Source: an uncultured Muribaculaceae bacterium
GTDB lineage: Bacteria; Bacteroidota; Bacteroidia; Bacteroidales; Muribaculaceae
NCBI GenBank assembly: GCA_944320595.1
Contig: CALUIB010000025.1
Location: 1 to 36,468, forward strand
Length of the DNA: 36,468 bases
Direction of reading: 5' to 3'
The notes below the pieces were generated by a model, which was not told the DNA's origin, did no database searches, and saw only the letters and a program-made list of their open reading frames with translations. Positions within the stretch are counted from its first letter, which is position 1; every line of letters starts with the position of its first letter. Both the position numbers and the translations under genes were made by a program. Positions 17,452 to 25,934 of this stretch are shown here, piece after piece.

Positions 17452-17483
17452 CAAAGTTACTATTTTTCTTGACATAAAGGCAA
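17452..17483 (-). promoter_or_regulatory. Promoter of the pullulanase gene
   Basis: On the minus strand TTG (17483-17481) is followed after 21 bases by TAACTTTG (17459-17452), an exact TAnnTTTG box. The predicted leader is about 70 bases. Confidence 0.7.
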
Positions 17484-17560
17484 CAAGTGTGCGAGTTATT
17501 TTTCAATGGCAAGGAAAACAATTAATAAAGTATGTTTTGGAGGGCTGTGTGGAAACAAAG

Positions 17561-17589
17561 GCAGCCAGGCCCGTTGCGAGCCTGGCTGC
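17561..17589 (-). terminator. Terminator of the OmpA/TPR lipoprotein gene
   Basis: GCAGCCAGGC (17561-17570) pairs perfectly with GCCTGGCTGC (17580-17589) around a 9-base loop. On the minus strand the stem is followed by CTTTGTTTCC, a T-rich tail. It lies 38 bases past the stop at 17627. Confidence 0.75.
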
Positions 17590-17626
17590 GGTATCAGTTA
17601 TGACTTATTGTGTGTTTCTTTGCCGA

Positions 17627-19312
17627 TTAAAGAACGCCAGAGATGTCGAACTTCGAGAATTCGAGGTCGTTGGCTGCCTTTTCGCGGAGCGAGCTGTCCT
17701 TGCTTATGGCCTGGCTCAAGTTAGAAGTAACCATTTGCTGGTTGTTGGTGCGAGCACCCAGGACGGCCATCAAGTAGTAAGTGGTTGCATCGGGTTCGGC
17801 AATTGCGGCGAGAGTGTTGCGAGCCTTGCTGTAGTCCTTGGTTAGGATTTGAGCAAGAGCTGCGTTGTTGCTCTTGGCATCGCCAAATGCGTTAACGGCT
17901 GCATTGTAGTCGCCCTTTTCCATGTAGTAAACACCGAGAGCTTCGTTCAAGCCTTCAACACCACCAGCATTGCCAAGCTTTTGGTTGGCGCTGTCGTAGT
18001 TGCCGTCGATGATGTCGCACAGTGCTTGGTTCATGATTGTTTCCTTGCTGTCGGGAGCCAAGTTGGCAGCTTTGTTGAAGTTGCCCTTTGCAGCGTCATA
18101 GTCGCCAGCAATGAATTGGCACATACCCAAGTTGTTGTAACCACGGTAGTCGTTGGGGTAGTATTTAGTGCAAGCGGTGTAGATTTCGATGCGCTTTGCG
18201 TTGTCGTCGGTGAGAGTACCGCAGTAGAGCATTTCTTCAACGGTAAGCGAGTCGGGGTCGCTGTTGAATACTGCCATGATTTCGTCGTCGCTCTTGCCGA
18301 TTACGTTGATCGAAGCGGTGAGGCGCGAACGGCGCAATTGCGGCAGGATTTCATCGGCAAGTTGCTCGAATACCGACGAGAGGTTACGGATTTCCTTTTC
18401 GCGTTGTTCGGGGTCGCTATACATCGACAGAACGCTCAAGATGAGGTCTTTGTCTTGGATGTTGCTTGCAGAAACCAGTTCCTTGAAGCCTTCCCAGTCC
18501 TCGGCAGTGAAGTCGGCAGTGAGTTCGCCGAAGTCCTTGATGTCGTTGTCCTTGAAAGCCTTGTCGAGGTACTTGCGAGTGTTGTCTTCACGCTTTTGGG
18601 CAAGTTTCTCGTTGAAGTCGTATTTGCCATCGGGCGATGCATACGACTTGATGTTCACCTCTTGGATGTCGAGGCGGTCGTTGCCTTGAGCGTTGGCGAG
18701 GGCAGAGTTGAAGTCGGCAATTTGCTGCGACTCGGTTTCACCCTTCCTTACATTGGCTTGGTTGATGAGGAACTTGATTTCGGCATTGTATTGCTCGTTG
18801 ATGATGCGTTGGAACTTGTCGGGCGTGGTGGCCGGTGTAACGGTACCAGCGTCGGCAAGCGTGGAAGTCGCGATAACGCCGTCGGCAACTTTTATGCGCG
18901 GCAGGGTGTAAGTCTTATTGCCTTGCACTACGTTGAAGTCGAGGACCAGTTCCGACTTAATCATTTCGGGAACATACTTGAACGAAACGGGGATTGTGGC
19001 TGTTCCGCCTTCGTCGTAGGGGATTACAGTGCCGTTGCCGTTCACTTTCTCGCCGATGAACTTATAGGCTGCCGATGCTGTCTCCTGGTCGCCATATACC
19101 AAGTAGGGCGTAACGGTGACCTCGGCGTTCTTCACGAAGAATTTTTCGGGTATTTGGCCGGTTACTTGGGCATTTACTTGGCCGCCTACGGCTTCCAGTG
19201 GTGAGGGATTTACAGTGAAATACTCGGCGCTTATTTCGCTGAGCTTCTTGTTACAGCTCGTCAGGGCTAAAGCACCGCCCACCAAGATTGATAAGAATAA
19301 TTTGCTATTCAT
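17627..19312 (-). CDS. OmpA-like / TPR outer-membrane lipoprotein
   Basis: The 561-residue lipoprotein has lipobox ALTSC (Cys20) followed by NKKLSE, without an acidic surface signal, so it probably faces the periplasm. An N-terminal beta-rich domain (about 28-150) is followed by a segment with IKSYASPDGKYDFNEKLAQKRE (about 222-243), an OmpA-C-like peptidoglycan-binding pattern, and then TPR helices (about 380-540) such as YYPNDYRGYNNLGMCQFIAGDYDAAKGNFNKAANLAP. I recognise this layout as a common Bacteroidales lipoprotein of uncharacterised role. It may tie the outer membrane to the wall or scaffold envelope complexes. It is a single-gene transcript with a clear terminator. The gene uses many G/C-ending codons like its neighbours, with no sign of transfer. 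Confidence 0.75.
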   Translation of the reverse strand: MNSKLFLSILVGGALALTSCNKKLSEISAEYFTVNPSPLEAVGGQVNAQVTGQIPEKFFVKNAEVTVTPYLVYGDQETASAAYKFIGEKVNGNGTVIPYDEGGTATIPVSFKYVPEMIKSELVLDFNVVQGNKTYTLPRIKVADGVIATSTLADAGTVTPATTPDKFQRIINEQYNAEIKFLINQANVRKGETESQQIADFNSALANAQGNDRLDIQEVNIKSYASPDGKYDFNEKLAQKREDNTRKYLDKAFKDNDIKDFGELTADFTAEDWEGFKELVSASNIQDKDLILSVLSMYSDPEQREKEIRNLSSVFEQLADEILPQLRRSRLTASINVIGKSDDEIMAVFNSDPDSLTVEEMLYCGTLTDDNAKRIEIYTACTKYYPNDYRGYNNLGMCQFIAGDYDAAKGNFNKAANLAPDSKETIMNQALCDIIDGNYDSANQKLGNAGGVEGLNEALGVYYMEKGDYNAAVNAFGDAKSNNAALAQILTKDYSKARNTLAAIAEPDATTYYLMAVLGARTNNQQMVTSNLSQAISKDSSLREKAANDLEFSKFDISGVL

Positions 19313-19620
19313 AATGCATTAAAATTTATATGTGGTTAATATAATTCACAATCACCGGCTATTTGTCGGGTGTAAAGATACATTAAATATGTAAAACCTA
19401 TTGCAAATTAACATAAATTAGTGCAAAATTTAAGAGCTTTGTTAAGGCTCTTGGTCAACCTCGCCGCATAGCCTGCCTATAACAATCGAAAAATGTGCCA
19501 ATTCCACGTGTGTCACCGGTGGCGCATTTCCGACATGACAAAAGTACATACAAATATACTCTTTTCCCATGGATGGAAAAGGAAAAATGTGCGATAAATA
19601 GCAAATAATTCAAAAAAATA
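19313..19620. other. Divergent intergenic region between the TPR lipoprotein gene and ftsX
   Basis: No gene is supported here. On the minus strand TATCTTTA (19379-19372) and an exact TACTTTTG (19546-19539) are candidate -7 boxes for the lipoprotein gene. The first has a TTTG 24 bases upstream, slightly far, and the second lacks a -33 match. A hairpin AAGAGC (19432-19437) with GCTCTT (19447-19452) has an unknown role. Confidence 0.4.
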
Positions 19621-19651
19621 TTGACAAAGGGCTGTCGTGGTTGTAATTTTG
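19621..19651 (+). promoter_or_regulatory. Promoter of the ftsX operon
   Basis: TTG (19621-19623, in TTGAC) is followed after 20 bases by TAATTTTG (19644-19651), an exact consensus with ideal spacing. The start point near 19658 rules out any start codon upstream of it and supports the ATG at 19732. Confidence 0.8.
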
Positions 19652-19731
19652 CACTTGAATTCATATTTTTATATTGGTGGCGCAAGGCCGAGCGGCGTAT
19701 TTGGCCGACTGGTTGCCGGCGCACGATAATA

Positions 19732-20610
19732 ATGGGCGAAGTGGTGAAGAAGTCAAGGATTTCATACGTCAATACGAATGTGACCTCCATAGTCAGTGTG
19801 GCTTTGGTGCTGCTCCTGCTTGGGATAGGTGCCATGCTGGGATTGTTTGCCCGCAGTGCCACCGAGCGCATTCGCGCCGGAATAGGGTTTGATGTGTCGA
19901 TGGCAGACACTGCAAGCGACGGCGAGGTGCTGGCCATGAAGCGCAAGCTCTCGGCAGCCCCTTACACGGCGAGCGTGAGGTATGTCTCGAAGGAGGAGGC
20001 ACTCATGTACTGGCAGCAGGAAACGGGCGAGGACTTGATGCAGGTGTTGGGGTTCAACCCCCTCACGGCCGAGTTTGAGGTGCATGTGCGCCCACAATAT
20101 GCCGTGGTTGACAGCTTGAATATGATTGAGGCATCATTGTCGGGTATGCCCGGGGTGGATGTGGTGCAGGTGCACCGCGACCAGGTGGAGGCCATAAGCC
20201 GAAACATAAGTAGCATAGTGGCCGTGCTGGGCATAGTGGCCCTGGCATTGCTGGCCATCTCGTTCGCACTGATAAACAACACGGTGCGCCTTACGGTGTA
20301 TTCTCGCCGTTTCCTCATATACACTATGAAACTGGTTGGAGCAACGCCGGGATTTATACGCCGCCCCATAGTGGTGAGCAACATACTGAATGGCGTAATC
20401 GCCGCCTTGGTGGCAGCGGTGGTGCTTAGCGTGGGGCTGTTTTACATCGACAAGGCCGAAGGCGGATGGGCCGAATTGGTCACACCGCAGGAGGTGTGGT
20501 GCGTGTATGGCGCATTAGTGCTTGTGGGTGCCGTGCTTTGCGGAATAGGGGCATTGCTGGCATCGAACAAGTATTTGCGCCTCGACTACGATGAATTGTT
20601 CAAACGTTGA
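19732..20610 (+). CDS. ftsX: Cell-division permease-like protein FtsX
   Basis: The 292-residue protein has the FtsX layout: a first membrane helix (about 18-40, VSVALVLLLLGIGAMLGLFA), an extracytoplasmic domain with RYVSKEEALMYWQQETGEDLMQVLG and NPLTAEFEVHV, and three more helices in the permease part, with LINNTVRLTVYSRRFLIYTMKLVGAT between, the FtsX signature. With FtsE it forms an ABC-type complex that gates peptidoglycan hydrolases at the septum. ftsE is not in the window, as in other Bacteroidales where the two are apart. The frame is open to 19621 through a TTG, but that part overlaps the promoter. It is the first gene of an operon with DUF3098, uppP, truB and queA. Confidence 0.93.
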   Translation: MGEVVKKSRISYVNTNVTSIVSVALVLLLLGIGAMLGLFARSATERIRAGIGFDVSMADTASDGEVLAMKRKLSAAPYTASVRYVSKEEALMYWQQETGEDLMQVLGFNPLTAEFEVHVRPQYAVVDSLNMIEASLSGMPGVDVVQVHRDQVEAISRNISSIVAVLGIVALALLAISFALINNTVRLTVYSRRFLIYTMKLVGATPGFIRRPIVVSNILNGVIAALVAAVVLSVGLFYIDKAEGGWAELVTPQEVWCVYGALVLVGAVLCGIGALLASNKYLRLDYDELFKR

Positions 20611-20640
20611 GAAACATTTAAAATTATATAATATAAAAGA

Positions 20641-20922
20641 ATGGTAAAATCAAGTGCGCGCATAGGCGAAGCCCAGGCGGGCGGCAATAACGACAGCATA
20701 AAGCGCGGCCAGTTTCCATTGGCGCGTGTCAACTTCTTGTTGATGGCAGCGAGCGGATTGTTGATAGTGGTTGGGTTCTTGCTCATGCTTGGCGGAGCTA
20801 ACGACGGGGAGGCGTTCAACAACGATATTTTCAGTGCCCGCCGCATAGTGGCAGGGCCCACGATAGCTTTCATTGGTTTTGTGGCCATGGCCATATCGAT
20901 TATTTACAAAGGGAAAAAGTAA
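20641..20922 (+). CDS. DUF3098 family small membrane protein
   Basis: The 93-residue protein follows ftsX after 30 bases. It has two membrane helices: VNFLLMAASGLLIVVGFLLMLG (about 29-50) and IVAGPTIAFIGFVAMAISIIYKG at the C-terminus, with a short loop NDGEAFNNDIFSARR between. This is the DUF3098 pattern, known in Bacteroidetes next to ftsX. Its function is unknown; the fixed position suggests a role with FtsX or in lipid-carrier recycling with UppP. The N-terminal 28 residues are polar, with no signal peptide. Confidence 0.85.
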   Translation: MVKSSARIGEAQAGGNNDSIKRGQFPLARVNFLLMAASGLLIVVGFLLMLGGANDGEAFNNDIFSARRIVAGPTIAFIGFVAMAISIIYKGKK

Positions 20923-21072
20923 GGAAAAAGAGTGAATAAATAGCCGCCGCTGGCGCGGGCAAGGCGCGGAGTGCGTGGCTTGCAGCCGGAGAAGGGCGGC
21001 GAAGTGGTTTAAAAGGAGCGTGCGGACATAGGCTGCTTGTGCCGCACATAATAAATTATCGTACTAACAAGG

Positions 21073-21918
21073 ATGGATATTTTTCAATCGGTAGTCATAG
21101 CCATAGTTGAAGGCTTGACGGAATTCCTGCCTGTGTCGTCAACCGGGCACATGATTATCACGCAAGAGATACTGGGCGTGGAGTCAACTACTTTTGTGAA
21201 AGCATTTACGTTCATAATACAATTTGGTGCCATACTTTCGGTGGTGTGCCTTTACTGGAAACGATTTTTCCGCCTCAAGGAAGTGCCTGCGGGAAAAAAA
21301 GGGCTGGAGGCATTCCTCATAAGATATGACTTTTACTGGAAATTGTTCCTTGCATTCCTGCCTGCCGCAGCCTTTGGCCTGCTACTGAGCGATTTCATCG
21401 ATGCCATGCTCGAAAATGTGGCGGTCGTGGCAGTGATGCTGGTGTTTGGCGGAGTGCTGATGCTGTTTGTCGATAAGTGGTTTGCCAATAACGAAGGACG
21501 TGTGACACCCATGACCGAACGCCGCTCGATAATGGTGGGCCTGTACCAATGCATATCGATGATACCGGGTGTGTCGCGCTCGATGGCGACCATCGTCGGC
21601 GGAATGCAGCAAGGGCTGTCGCGCAAGGATGCCGCCGAGTTCTCGTTCTTCCTTGCCGTGCCCACCATGTTTGCCGCCTCGGTTTACAAGATGTGGAGCT
21701 TGATGAGCGAGCCCGAGTCGATGCGGCAGCTGAGCGACAACTGGGTGGTGCTTGTTGTGGGCATGGTGGTGGCCTTTATCGTGGCCATGGCTGCGATAAA
21801 GCTGTTCATCAGCTATGTCACTAAATATGGTTTCAAGGCTTTCGGCTGGTACCGCATCATTGTGGGCGGAGCCATCATAGTTATGTTGTTGTGTGGCGTG
21901 AGCCTTGAAATGGCATGA
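21073..21918 (+). CDS. uppP: Undecaprenyl-diphosphatase UppP (BacA family)
   Basis: The 281-residue integral membrane enzyme dephosphorylates undecaprenyl diphosphate, recycling the lipid carrier for peptidoglycan and the exopolysaccharide made by the locus downstream. The first conserved block is EGLTEFLPVSSTGHM (about 14-28), with the catalytic glutamates and serines of the family. The second is PGVSRSMATIVGG (about 166-178) with the key arginine. About eight hydrophobic helices are visible and the length is standard. The 150-base gap upstream holds a GTGCGG/CCGCAC hairpin at 21020-21047 of unknown role. The stop overlaps the truB start (ATGA). Confidence 0.95.
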   Translation: MDIFQSVVIAIVEGLTEFLPVSSTGHMIITQEILGVESTTFVKAFTFIIQFGAILSVVCLYWKRFFRLKEVPAGKKGLEAFLIRYDFYWKLFLAFLPAAAFGLLLSDFIDAMLENVAVVAVMLVFGGVLMLFVDKWFANNEGRVTPMTERRSIMVGLYQCISMIPGVSRSMATIVGGMQQGLSRKDAAEFSFFLAVPTMFAASVYKMWSLMSEPESMRQLSDNWVVLVVGMVVAFIVAMAAIKLFISYVTKYGFKAFGWYRIIVGGAIIVMLLCGVSLEMA

Positions 21919-22721
21919 TTATGGAGTGTGGTGGCCGCAAATTGAATCCTATCCAGGGTGAGGTGTTTGCCGTGGATAAACCGTTGGGATGGACTTCGTT
22001 CGACGTGGTGAAACGTGTGCGGGCAAAACTTGCGCACCGCCTTGGCATGAAAAAAATCAAGGTGGGGCATGCTGGTACGCTCGACCCGTTGGCCACCGGT
22101 GTGCTGGTGGTTTGCACCGGGCGCGCCACAAAGCGCATCGACGAGTTGCAGGCCCACGTGAAGGAATATGTGGCCACGTTGGAATTTGGGGCTACGACCC
22201 CGAGCTACGACCTTGAAACCGAGGTTGATGCCCGTTATGAATGGGAGCATATAACTCGCGAAGATATAGAGCGTGTGCTGCGTGAACGGTTCACTGGTGC
22301 CATAGAGCAGGTGCCGCCTGCGTTCTCGGCCTGCAAGATAGACGGGCACAGGGCATACAAGATGGCTCGCAAGGGGCATGAGGTGGAACTGAAGCCCAAG
22401 CAGCTCGTTATTGACGAAATAGAATTGCTCGACTTCGCCATGCCTCGGGCGACGCTGCGCATAGTGTGCAGCAAGGGCACTTACATCAGGGCTCTTGCCC
22501 GCGACATAGGCGAGGCATTGCGCAGCGGCGCACACCTTGTGGCACTGCGGCGCACACGGGTGGGCGATTGCCGCATCGGCGATTGCCACTCGGTGGACGA
22601 ACTCATAAATTACCTGCAAAATTGCGACATGGTGATGCCCGCCGAGGAGGGGCTGTCGCCGCAATCGGCAGGAGGAATAGGAAATGTTAACATTAAAGAT
22701 ACAAAGAGCGAACCAAAATGA
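21915..22721 (+). CDS. truB: tRNA pseudouridine(55) synthase TruB
   Basis: The 268-residue enzyme makes pseudouridine 55 in the T-loop of tRNAs. Motif I is [19 protein letters not shown], with the nucleophile Asp57. [19 protein letters not shown] at the N-terminus, [20 protein letters not shown] and [16 protein letters not shown] are the other family blocks. It ends after a short tail, without the PUA domain of Escherichia coli TruB, as is usual in Bacteroidetes. It starts at the ATGA overlap with uppP; an ATG two codons in is an alternative. The stop overlaps the queA start in the same way, so the three genes are probably translationally coupled. Confidence 0.95.
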   Translation: MIMECGGRKLNPIQGEVFAVDKPLGWTSFDVVKRVRAKLAHRLGMKKIKVGHAGTLDPLATGVLVVCTGRATKRIDELQAHVKEYVATLEFGATTPSYDLETEVDARYEWEHITREDIERVLRERFTGAIEQVPPAFSACKIDGHRAYKMARKGHEVELKPKQLVIDEIELLDFAMPRATLRIVCSKGTYIRALARDIGEALRSGAHLVALRRTRVGDCRIGDCHSVDELINYLQNCDMVMPAEEGLSPQSAGGIGNVNIKDTKSEPK

Positions 22722-23770
22722 AACTATCGGAATTTAGTTTTAATCTGCCAGAGGGGCTTATAGCAAGCGAGCCTGTGCCGGTGCGTGACGAATCGCGCTT
22801 GCTCGTGTTGCACAAAAAGACAGGTGAGATAGAACACAGGATTTTCAAGGAAATACTCGACTACTTCGACAGCGGCGACGTTTTCGTGTTTAACGACACT
22901 AAGGTGTTCCCGGCACGGCTGTTTGGCAACAAGGAGAAGACCGGTGCCAAGATAGAAGTGTTCCTGCTCCGCGAACTTAACGAGGAGCACAAGTTGTGGG
23001 ATGTGCTTGTGGAGCCGGCACGCAAGATTCGCATCGGCAACAAGCTTTACTTCGGTCTCGACGATTCGATGGTGGCCGAGGTAATCGACAATACCACTTC
23101 GCGCGGACGCACATTGCGGTTCCTCTATGACGGCCCACACGACGAGTTCAAGGCCAACCTGTATGCCCTTGGCGAAACTCCGCTGCCCGATTACATAAAA
23201 CGCCGCCCGGTGCCCGAGGATGCCGAGCGTTACCAGTGCATATATGCCCGCAACGAGGGTGCCGTGGTGGCTCCGGCTGCCGGCCTGCACTTCAGCCGCG
23301 AGCTTATGAAACGCATGGAGATAAAAGGCGTTGACGGCGGTTTCCTCACACTGCATTCGGGTCTGGGTAATTACCGTGAAATTGATGTCGAAGACCTCAC
23401 CAAGCACCGCATGGACTCGGAGCAGATGGAAGTGGGCGAGGAGCTGGTGCAGCTTGTCAACTCGGCAAAAGACCGAGAAAGCCGCGTGTGCTCGATAGGC
23501 ACCTCCACGCTGCGTGCCATCGAGAGCACAGTGGGCATGAACGGCCACATAAAGCCTTATTCGGGCTGGACCAACAAGTTCATCTTCCCTCCCTACGACT
23601 TCACCGTGTGCGACTCGCTTGTCAGCAACTTCCACACGCCCTATTCGGTGATGCTGATGATGGTGGCTGCATTCGGCGGTTACGAAGAGGTGATGCATGC
23701 CTACGAGGTGGCTGTGAAGGAGAAGTACCGTTTCGGCGCATACGGCGACGCGATGCTCATAATCGACTAA
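22718..23770 (+). CDS. queA: S-adenosylmethionine:tRNA ribosyltransferase-isomerase QueA
   Basis: The 350-residue enzyme moves the ribosyl part of S-adenosylmethionine to 7-aminomethyl-7-deazaguanine in tRNA, making epoxyqueuosine. Family blocks are [19 protein letters not shown] near the start, [60 protein letters not shown], the C-terminal [16 protein letters not shown] and [12 protein letters not shown]. The length is standard and all blocks are intact. It closes the operon; the hairpin at 23772-23798 follows at once. Other queuosine genes are not in the window. Confidence 0.96.
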   Translation: MKLSEFSFNLPEGLIASEPVPVRDESRLLVLHKKTGEIEHRIFKEILDYFDSGDVFVFNDTKVFPARLFGNKEKTGAKIEVFLLRELNEEHKLWDVLVEPARKIRIGNKLYFGLDDSMVAEVIDNTTSRGRTLRFLYDGPHDEFKANLYALGETPLPDYIKRRPVPEDAERYQCIYARNEGAVVAPAAGLHFSRELMKRMEIKGVDGGFLTLHSGLGNYREIDVEDLTKHRMDSEQMEVGEELVQLVNSAKDRESRVCSIGTSTLRAIESTVGMNGHIKPYSGWTNKFIFPPYDFTVCDSLVSNFHTPYSVMLMMVAAFGGYEEVMHAYEVAVKEKYRFGAYGDAMLIID

Positions 23771-23771
23771 T

Positions 23772-23798
23772 TTTTAGTTTGCCTTGGGCATACTAAAA
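23772..23798 (+). terminator. Hairpin after queA
   Basis: TTTTAGT (23772-23778) pairs with ACTAAAA (23792-23798). Inside, across a T/T mismatch, TGCC pairs with GGCA around loop TTG. It lies 2 bases after the queA stop. There is no T-run behind it, so termination may be partial, which would let the operon feed the exopolysaccharide genes; I see no clear promoter before 23859. Confidence 0.5.
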
Positions 23799-23858
23799 GC
23801 AGGCACATCGACGTTAAAATTATAAGTATTAACTCAACGGACTGTTTTTAAGATTATT

Positions 23859-24665
23859 ATGAAAAAAATACTGCCTCTACTCATCGGTGCGGTGGTGATG
23901 GTGCTGGCAAGCTGCAACAGCAACAAGAACATGGTGTATTTCCGCGACATCGACGACAACCCCGAGCGGCTCGAAACCCTTTACAAGGACTATGCCGTGC
24001 GTGTAAAGCCAGCCGACGAGCTGCTAATCACCGTGTGGTCGGAAGTGCCAGAGGCCACGGCCATATACAATCTGCCGCAGGTTGCATATGCCGAGGGTAC
24101 TGACAATACGCTTACTGCCAACTCCAAGATACTAAGCTATATAGTTGACAAGGAGGGATATATCTATTTCCCCGTTGTGGGAAAAGTGAAGGTGGAGGGT
24201 CTTACCGTGGACGAAGTCTCCGACCTGCTCACCGAGCGCATATCGAAAGACGTGAACAACCCTTACGTGAGGGTGCAGCTGGCCAGTTTCCGTGTCAACG
24301 TGATGGGCGAAGTGAACGCCCCCGGAGCCAAATGGGTGGCGAAAGAGCGGTATTCGGTACTTGACGCCATAAGCGATGCAGGCGACATCAACCAGTATGG
24401 CCGCCGCGACAATATCCTGCTCATACGCGAGGAGGCCGACGGCACACGTTCATACCATCGCCTTGACTTGGGCAGTAGCGACTTGCTTACGTCGCCTTAC
24501 TTTTACTTGCAGCAGAACGACGTGGTGTATGTTGAGCCAAACGACGTGCGCCAGTCGAATGCCGAGTATAATCAAAACAATAGCTACAAGGTGCAGGTGA
24601 TTTCCACGGCCATCAGTGCGGTGTCGGTAATCGCCACGCTCATCATAGCACTGGTCATTAAGTAG
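23859..24665 (+). CDS. Wza-like polysaccharide export lipoprotein
   Basis: The 268-residue protein is the outer-membrane part of a capsule or exopolysaccharide exporter. A lipoprotein signal (lipobox LASC, Cys19) is followed by a Poly_export domain (about 45-145) with YAVRVKPADELLITVW and ISKDVNNPYVRVQLA, and an SLBB domain (about 148-225) with VNVMGEVNAPGAKWVAKERYSVLDAISDAGDINQYG. A C-terminal hydrophobic helix (about 245-267) is usual in Bacteroidetes members. It heads the polysaccharide locus, and its GC content is still close to that of queA, unlike the next genes. Confidence 0.93.
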   Translation: MKKILPLLIGAVVMVLASCNSNKNMVYFRDIDDNPERLETLYKDYAVRVKPADELLITVWSEVPEATAIYNLPQVAYAEGTDNTLTANSKILSYIVDKEGYIYFPVVGKVKVEGLTVDEVSDLLTERISKDVNNPYVRVQLASFRVNVMGEVNAPGAKWVAKERYSVLDAISDAGDINQYGRRDNILLIREEADGTRSYHRLDLGSSDLLTSPYFYLQQNDVVYVEPNDVRQSNAEYNQNNSYKVQVISTAISAVSVIATLIIALVIK

Positions 24666-24675
24666 TTACAGCATA

Positions 24676-25929
24676 ATGCTAAGCAAGAATAAAATATTCT
24701 TTGTATTATTCCTGTTGGTTCTGCTCTCCGAAATGCTTGCCCCAGTTTGGGTTAAGCCTGTCGATGAGCTGCTGTTATTGCTGTTTTTGCTCGTTATTAC
24801 TCTTGACCTGATTGTAAATCGTGATTTTATGCGATATAAATCGCTGTTTGTACTCGAAGGAATCTTCTTATTTTATTTTGTTTTTTCTGTACTATTCAGA
24901 GATTTTAATACTGTCGGGGCAATAATTAATGATTTTATCTTGGAGCAGAAGGCCTTTGTTCCATTTATCATAGCGTATGCTATGGCTCCAAGGTTTACGG
25001 CAAAAATGAAGGCCACATTGAAAACTTTATCCATAGCAACGGCAATTATATTGGCTCTTTTGTTTTTCTCAAAACTGACAAAATTGGTATTAGGGCATGT
25101 TTATCATTACGGCACTATTTCTGTATCGGTTTCGTTGCTCTATCTATATTGCAGCATTGATAATGATGGGAAAGTTCCGTTGCGTGATATGATTGTCGGG
25201 ATATTGCTGTTGTCGGTAGGATTGTTGGGCACTCGGTCCAAGTTTTTTGGCGAATATGTGGCAATTTTATTTATGTTCTTTGTGTATCGGCCGGGCTTGG
25301 TACGAAACCTAAATTTCAAGCATGCAATGGTCTTGGTTTTAGGCATGGTTTGTATTGTAGTCGTGGCATGGCACAAGATTAAGTTCTATTTTATTTCAGG
25401 TGCGGCCGATGCGTTTTCTTTTTCTGTTGACGAATTAGAGTCGATAGCCCGTCCTGTGTTATATGCCACAATGTTTCTGATATTGGGGGATTATCCCATA
25501 TTCGGTTCCGGTCTTGCGTCGTTTGCGTCTCACTCTTCATCGGCGTATGTCAATTATTCTGGCGTATATCAGGAGTATGGCATTGATAAGGTGTATGGAT
25601 TGTCACCAAAGATGTCTGATTTTGTGTCAGATACATATTATCCTGTATTGGCTCAGTTTGGCATTGTGGGCATAATACTGTTTGTGTATTTTTGGGCTTG
25701 GATATGGCGGAAACTCCGTGTCATACTCCATTTGGGGCGTGTAATGGAATTTTCAATAGGTGTCTCGGCTATTTGTTATGTATTGATAGAAAGTGTGGCC
25801 GGTGCCACTGTGCTGCAAATAGGCGGATATGTGCCGATGATGTTGCTTGGCATGATTGTGAGCAGTTGCAGATTGATGAGCAAGGAAGAGAAAAATAAAA
25901 TATTGTCGAACGATTATATACAAAACTAA
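24676..25929 (+). CDS. O-antigen ligase / Wzy-like polymerase
   Basis: The 417-residue protein has around ten or more hydrophobic helices across its length and one large loop (about 235-325) with SVDELESIARPVLYATMFLILGDYPIFGSGLASFASHSS. This is the layout of the Wzy_C / O-antigen ligase superfamily, in which the loop faces the periplasm. In a locus with Wza-, Wzc- and Wzx-like partners it is most probably the polymerase Wzy that joins lipid-linked repeat units. Sequence alone cannot separate polymerase from ligase. The gene is clearly AT-richer than queA (about 32% GC in the line at 24841 by hand count against 58% at 22981), suggesting transfer of this part. Confidence 0.75.
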   Translation: MLSKNKIFFVLFLLVLLSEMLAPVWVKPVDELLLLLFLLVITLDLIVNRDFMRYKSLFVLEGIFLFYFVFSVLFRDFNTVGAIINDFILEQKAFVPFIIAYAMAPRFTAKMKATLKTLSIATAIILALLFFSKLTKLVLGHVYHYGTISVSVSLLYLYCSIDNDGKVPLRDMIVGILLLSVGLLGTRSKFFGEYVAILFMFFVYRPGLVRNLNFKHAMVLVLGMVCIVVVAWHKIKFYFISGAADAFSFSVDELESIARPVLYATMFLILGDYPIFGSGLASFASHSSSAYVNYSGVYQEYGIDKVYGLSPKMSDFVSDTYYPVLAQFGIVGIILFVYFWAWIWRKLRVILHLGRVMEFSIGVSAICYVLIESVAGATVLQIGGYVPMMLLGMIVSSCRLMSKEEKNKILSNDYIQN

Positions 25930-25934
25930 ACTGT

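Noticed and set aside
17849-19204. A 451-codon plus-strand frame opposite the TPR lipoprotein gene
   Set aside because: It is the antisense of a clear lipoprotein gene with OmpA and TPR patterns. Valine and alanine-rich content of this kind arises from reading biased codons backwards.
19621-19731. An upstream TTG start for FtsX giving 37 more residues
   Set aside because: The segment overlaps a consensus promoter, and the extra residues (with WW and RRIWPTGCRR) do not fit the FtsX N-terminus.
21813-22664. A 283-codon minus-strand frame opposite truB and the end of uppP
   Set aside because: It is the antisense shadow of two genes with intact motifs, and itself has no domain pattern.
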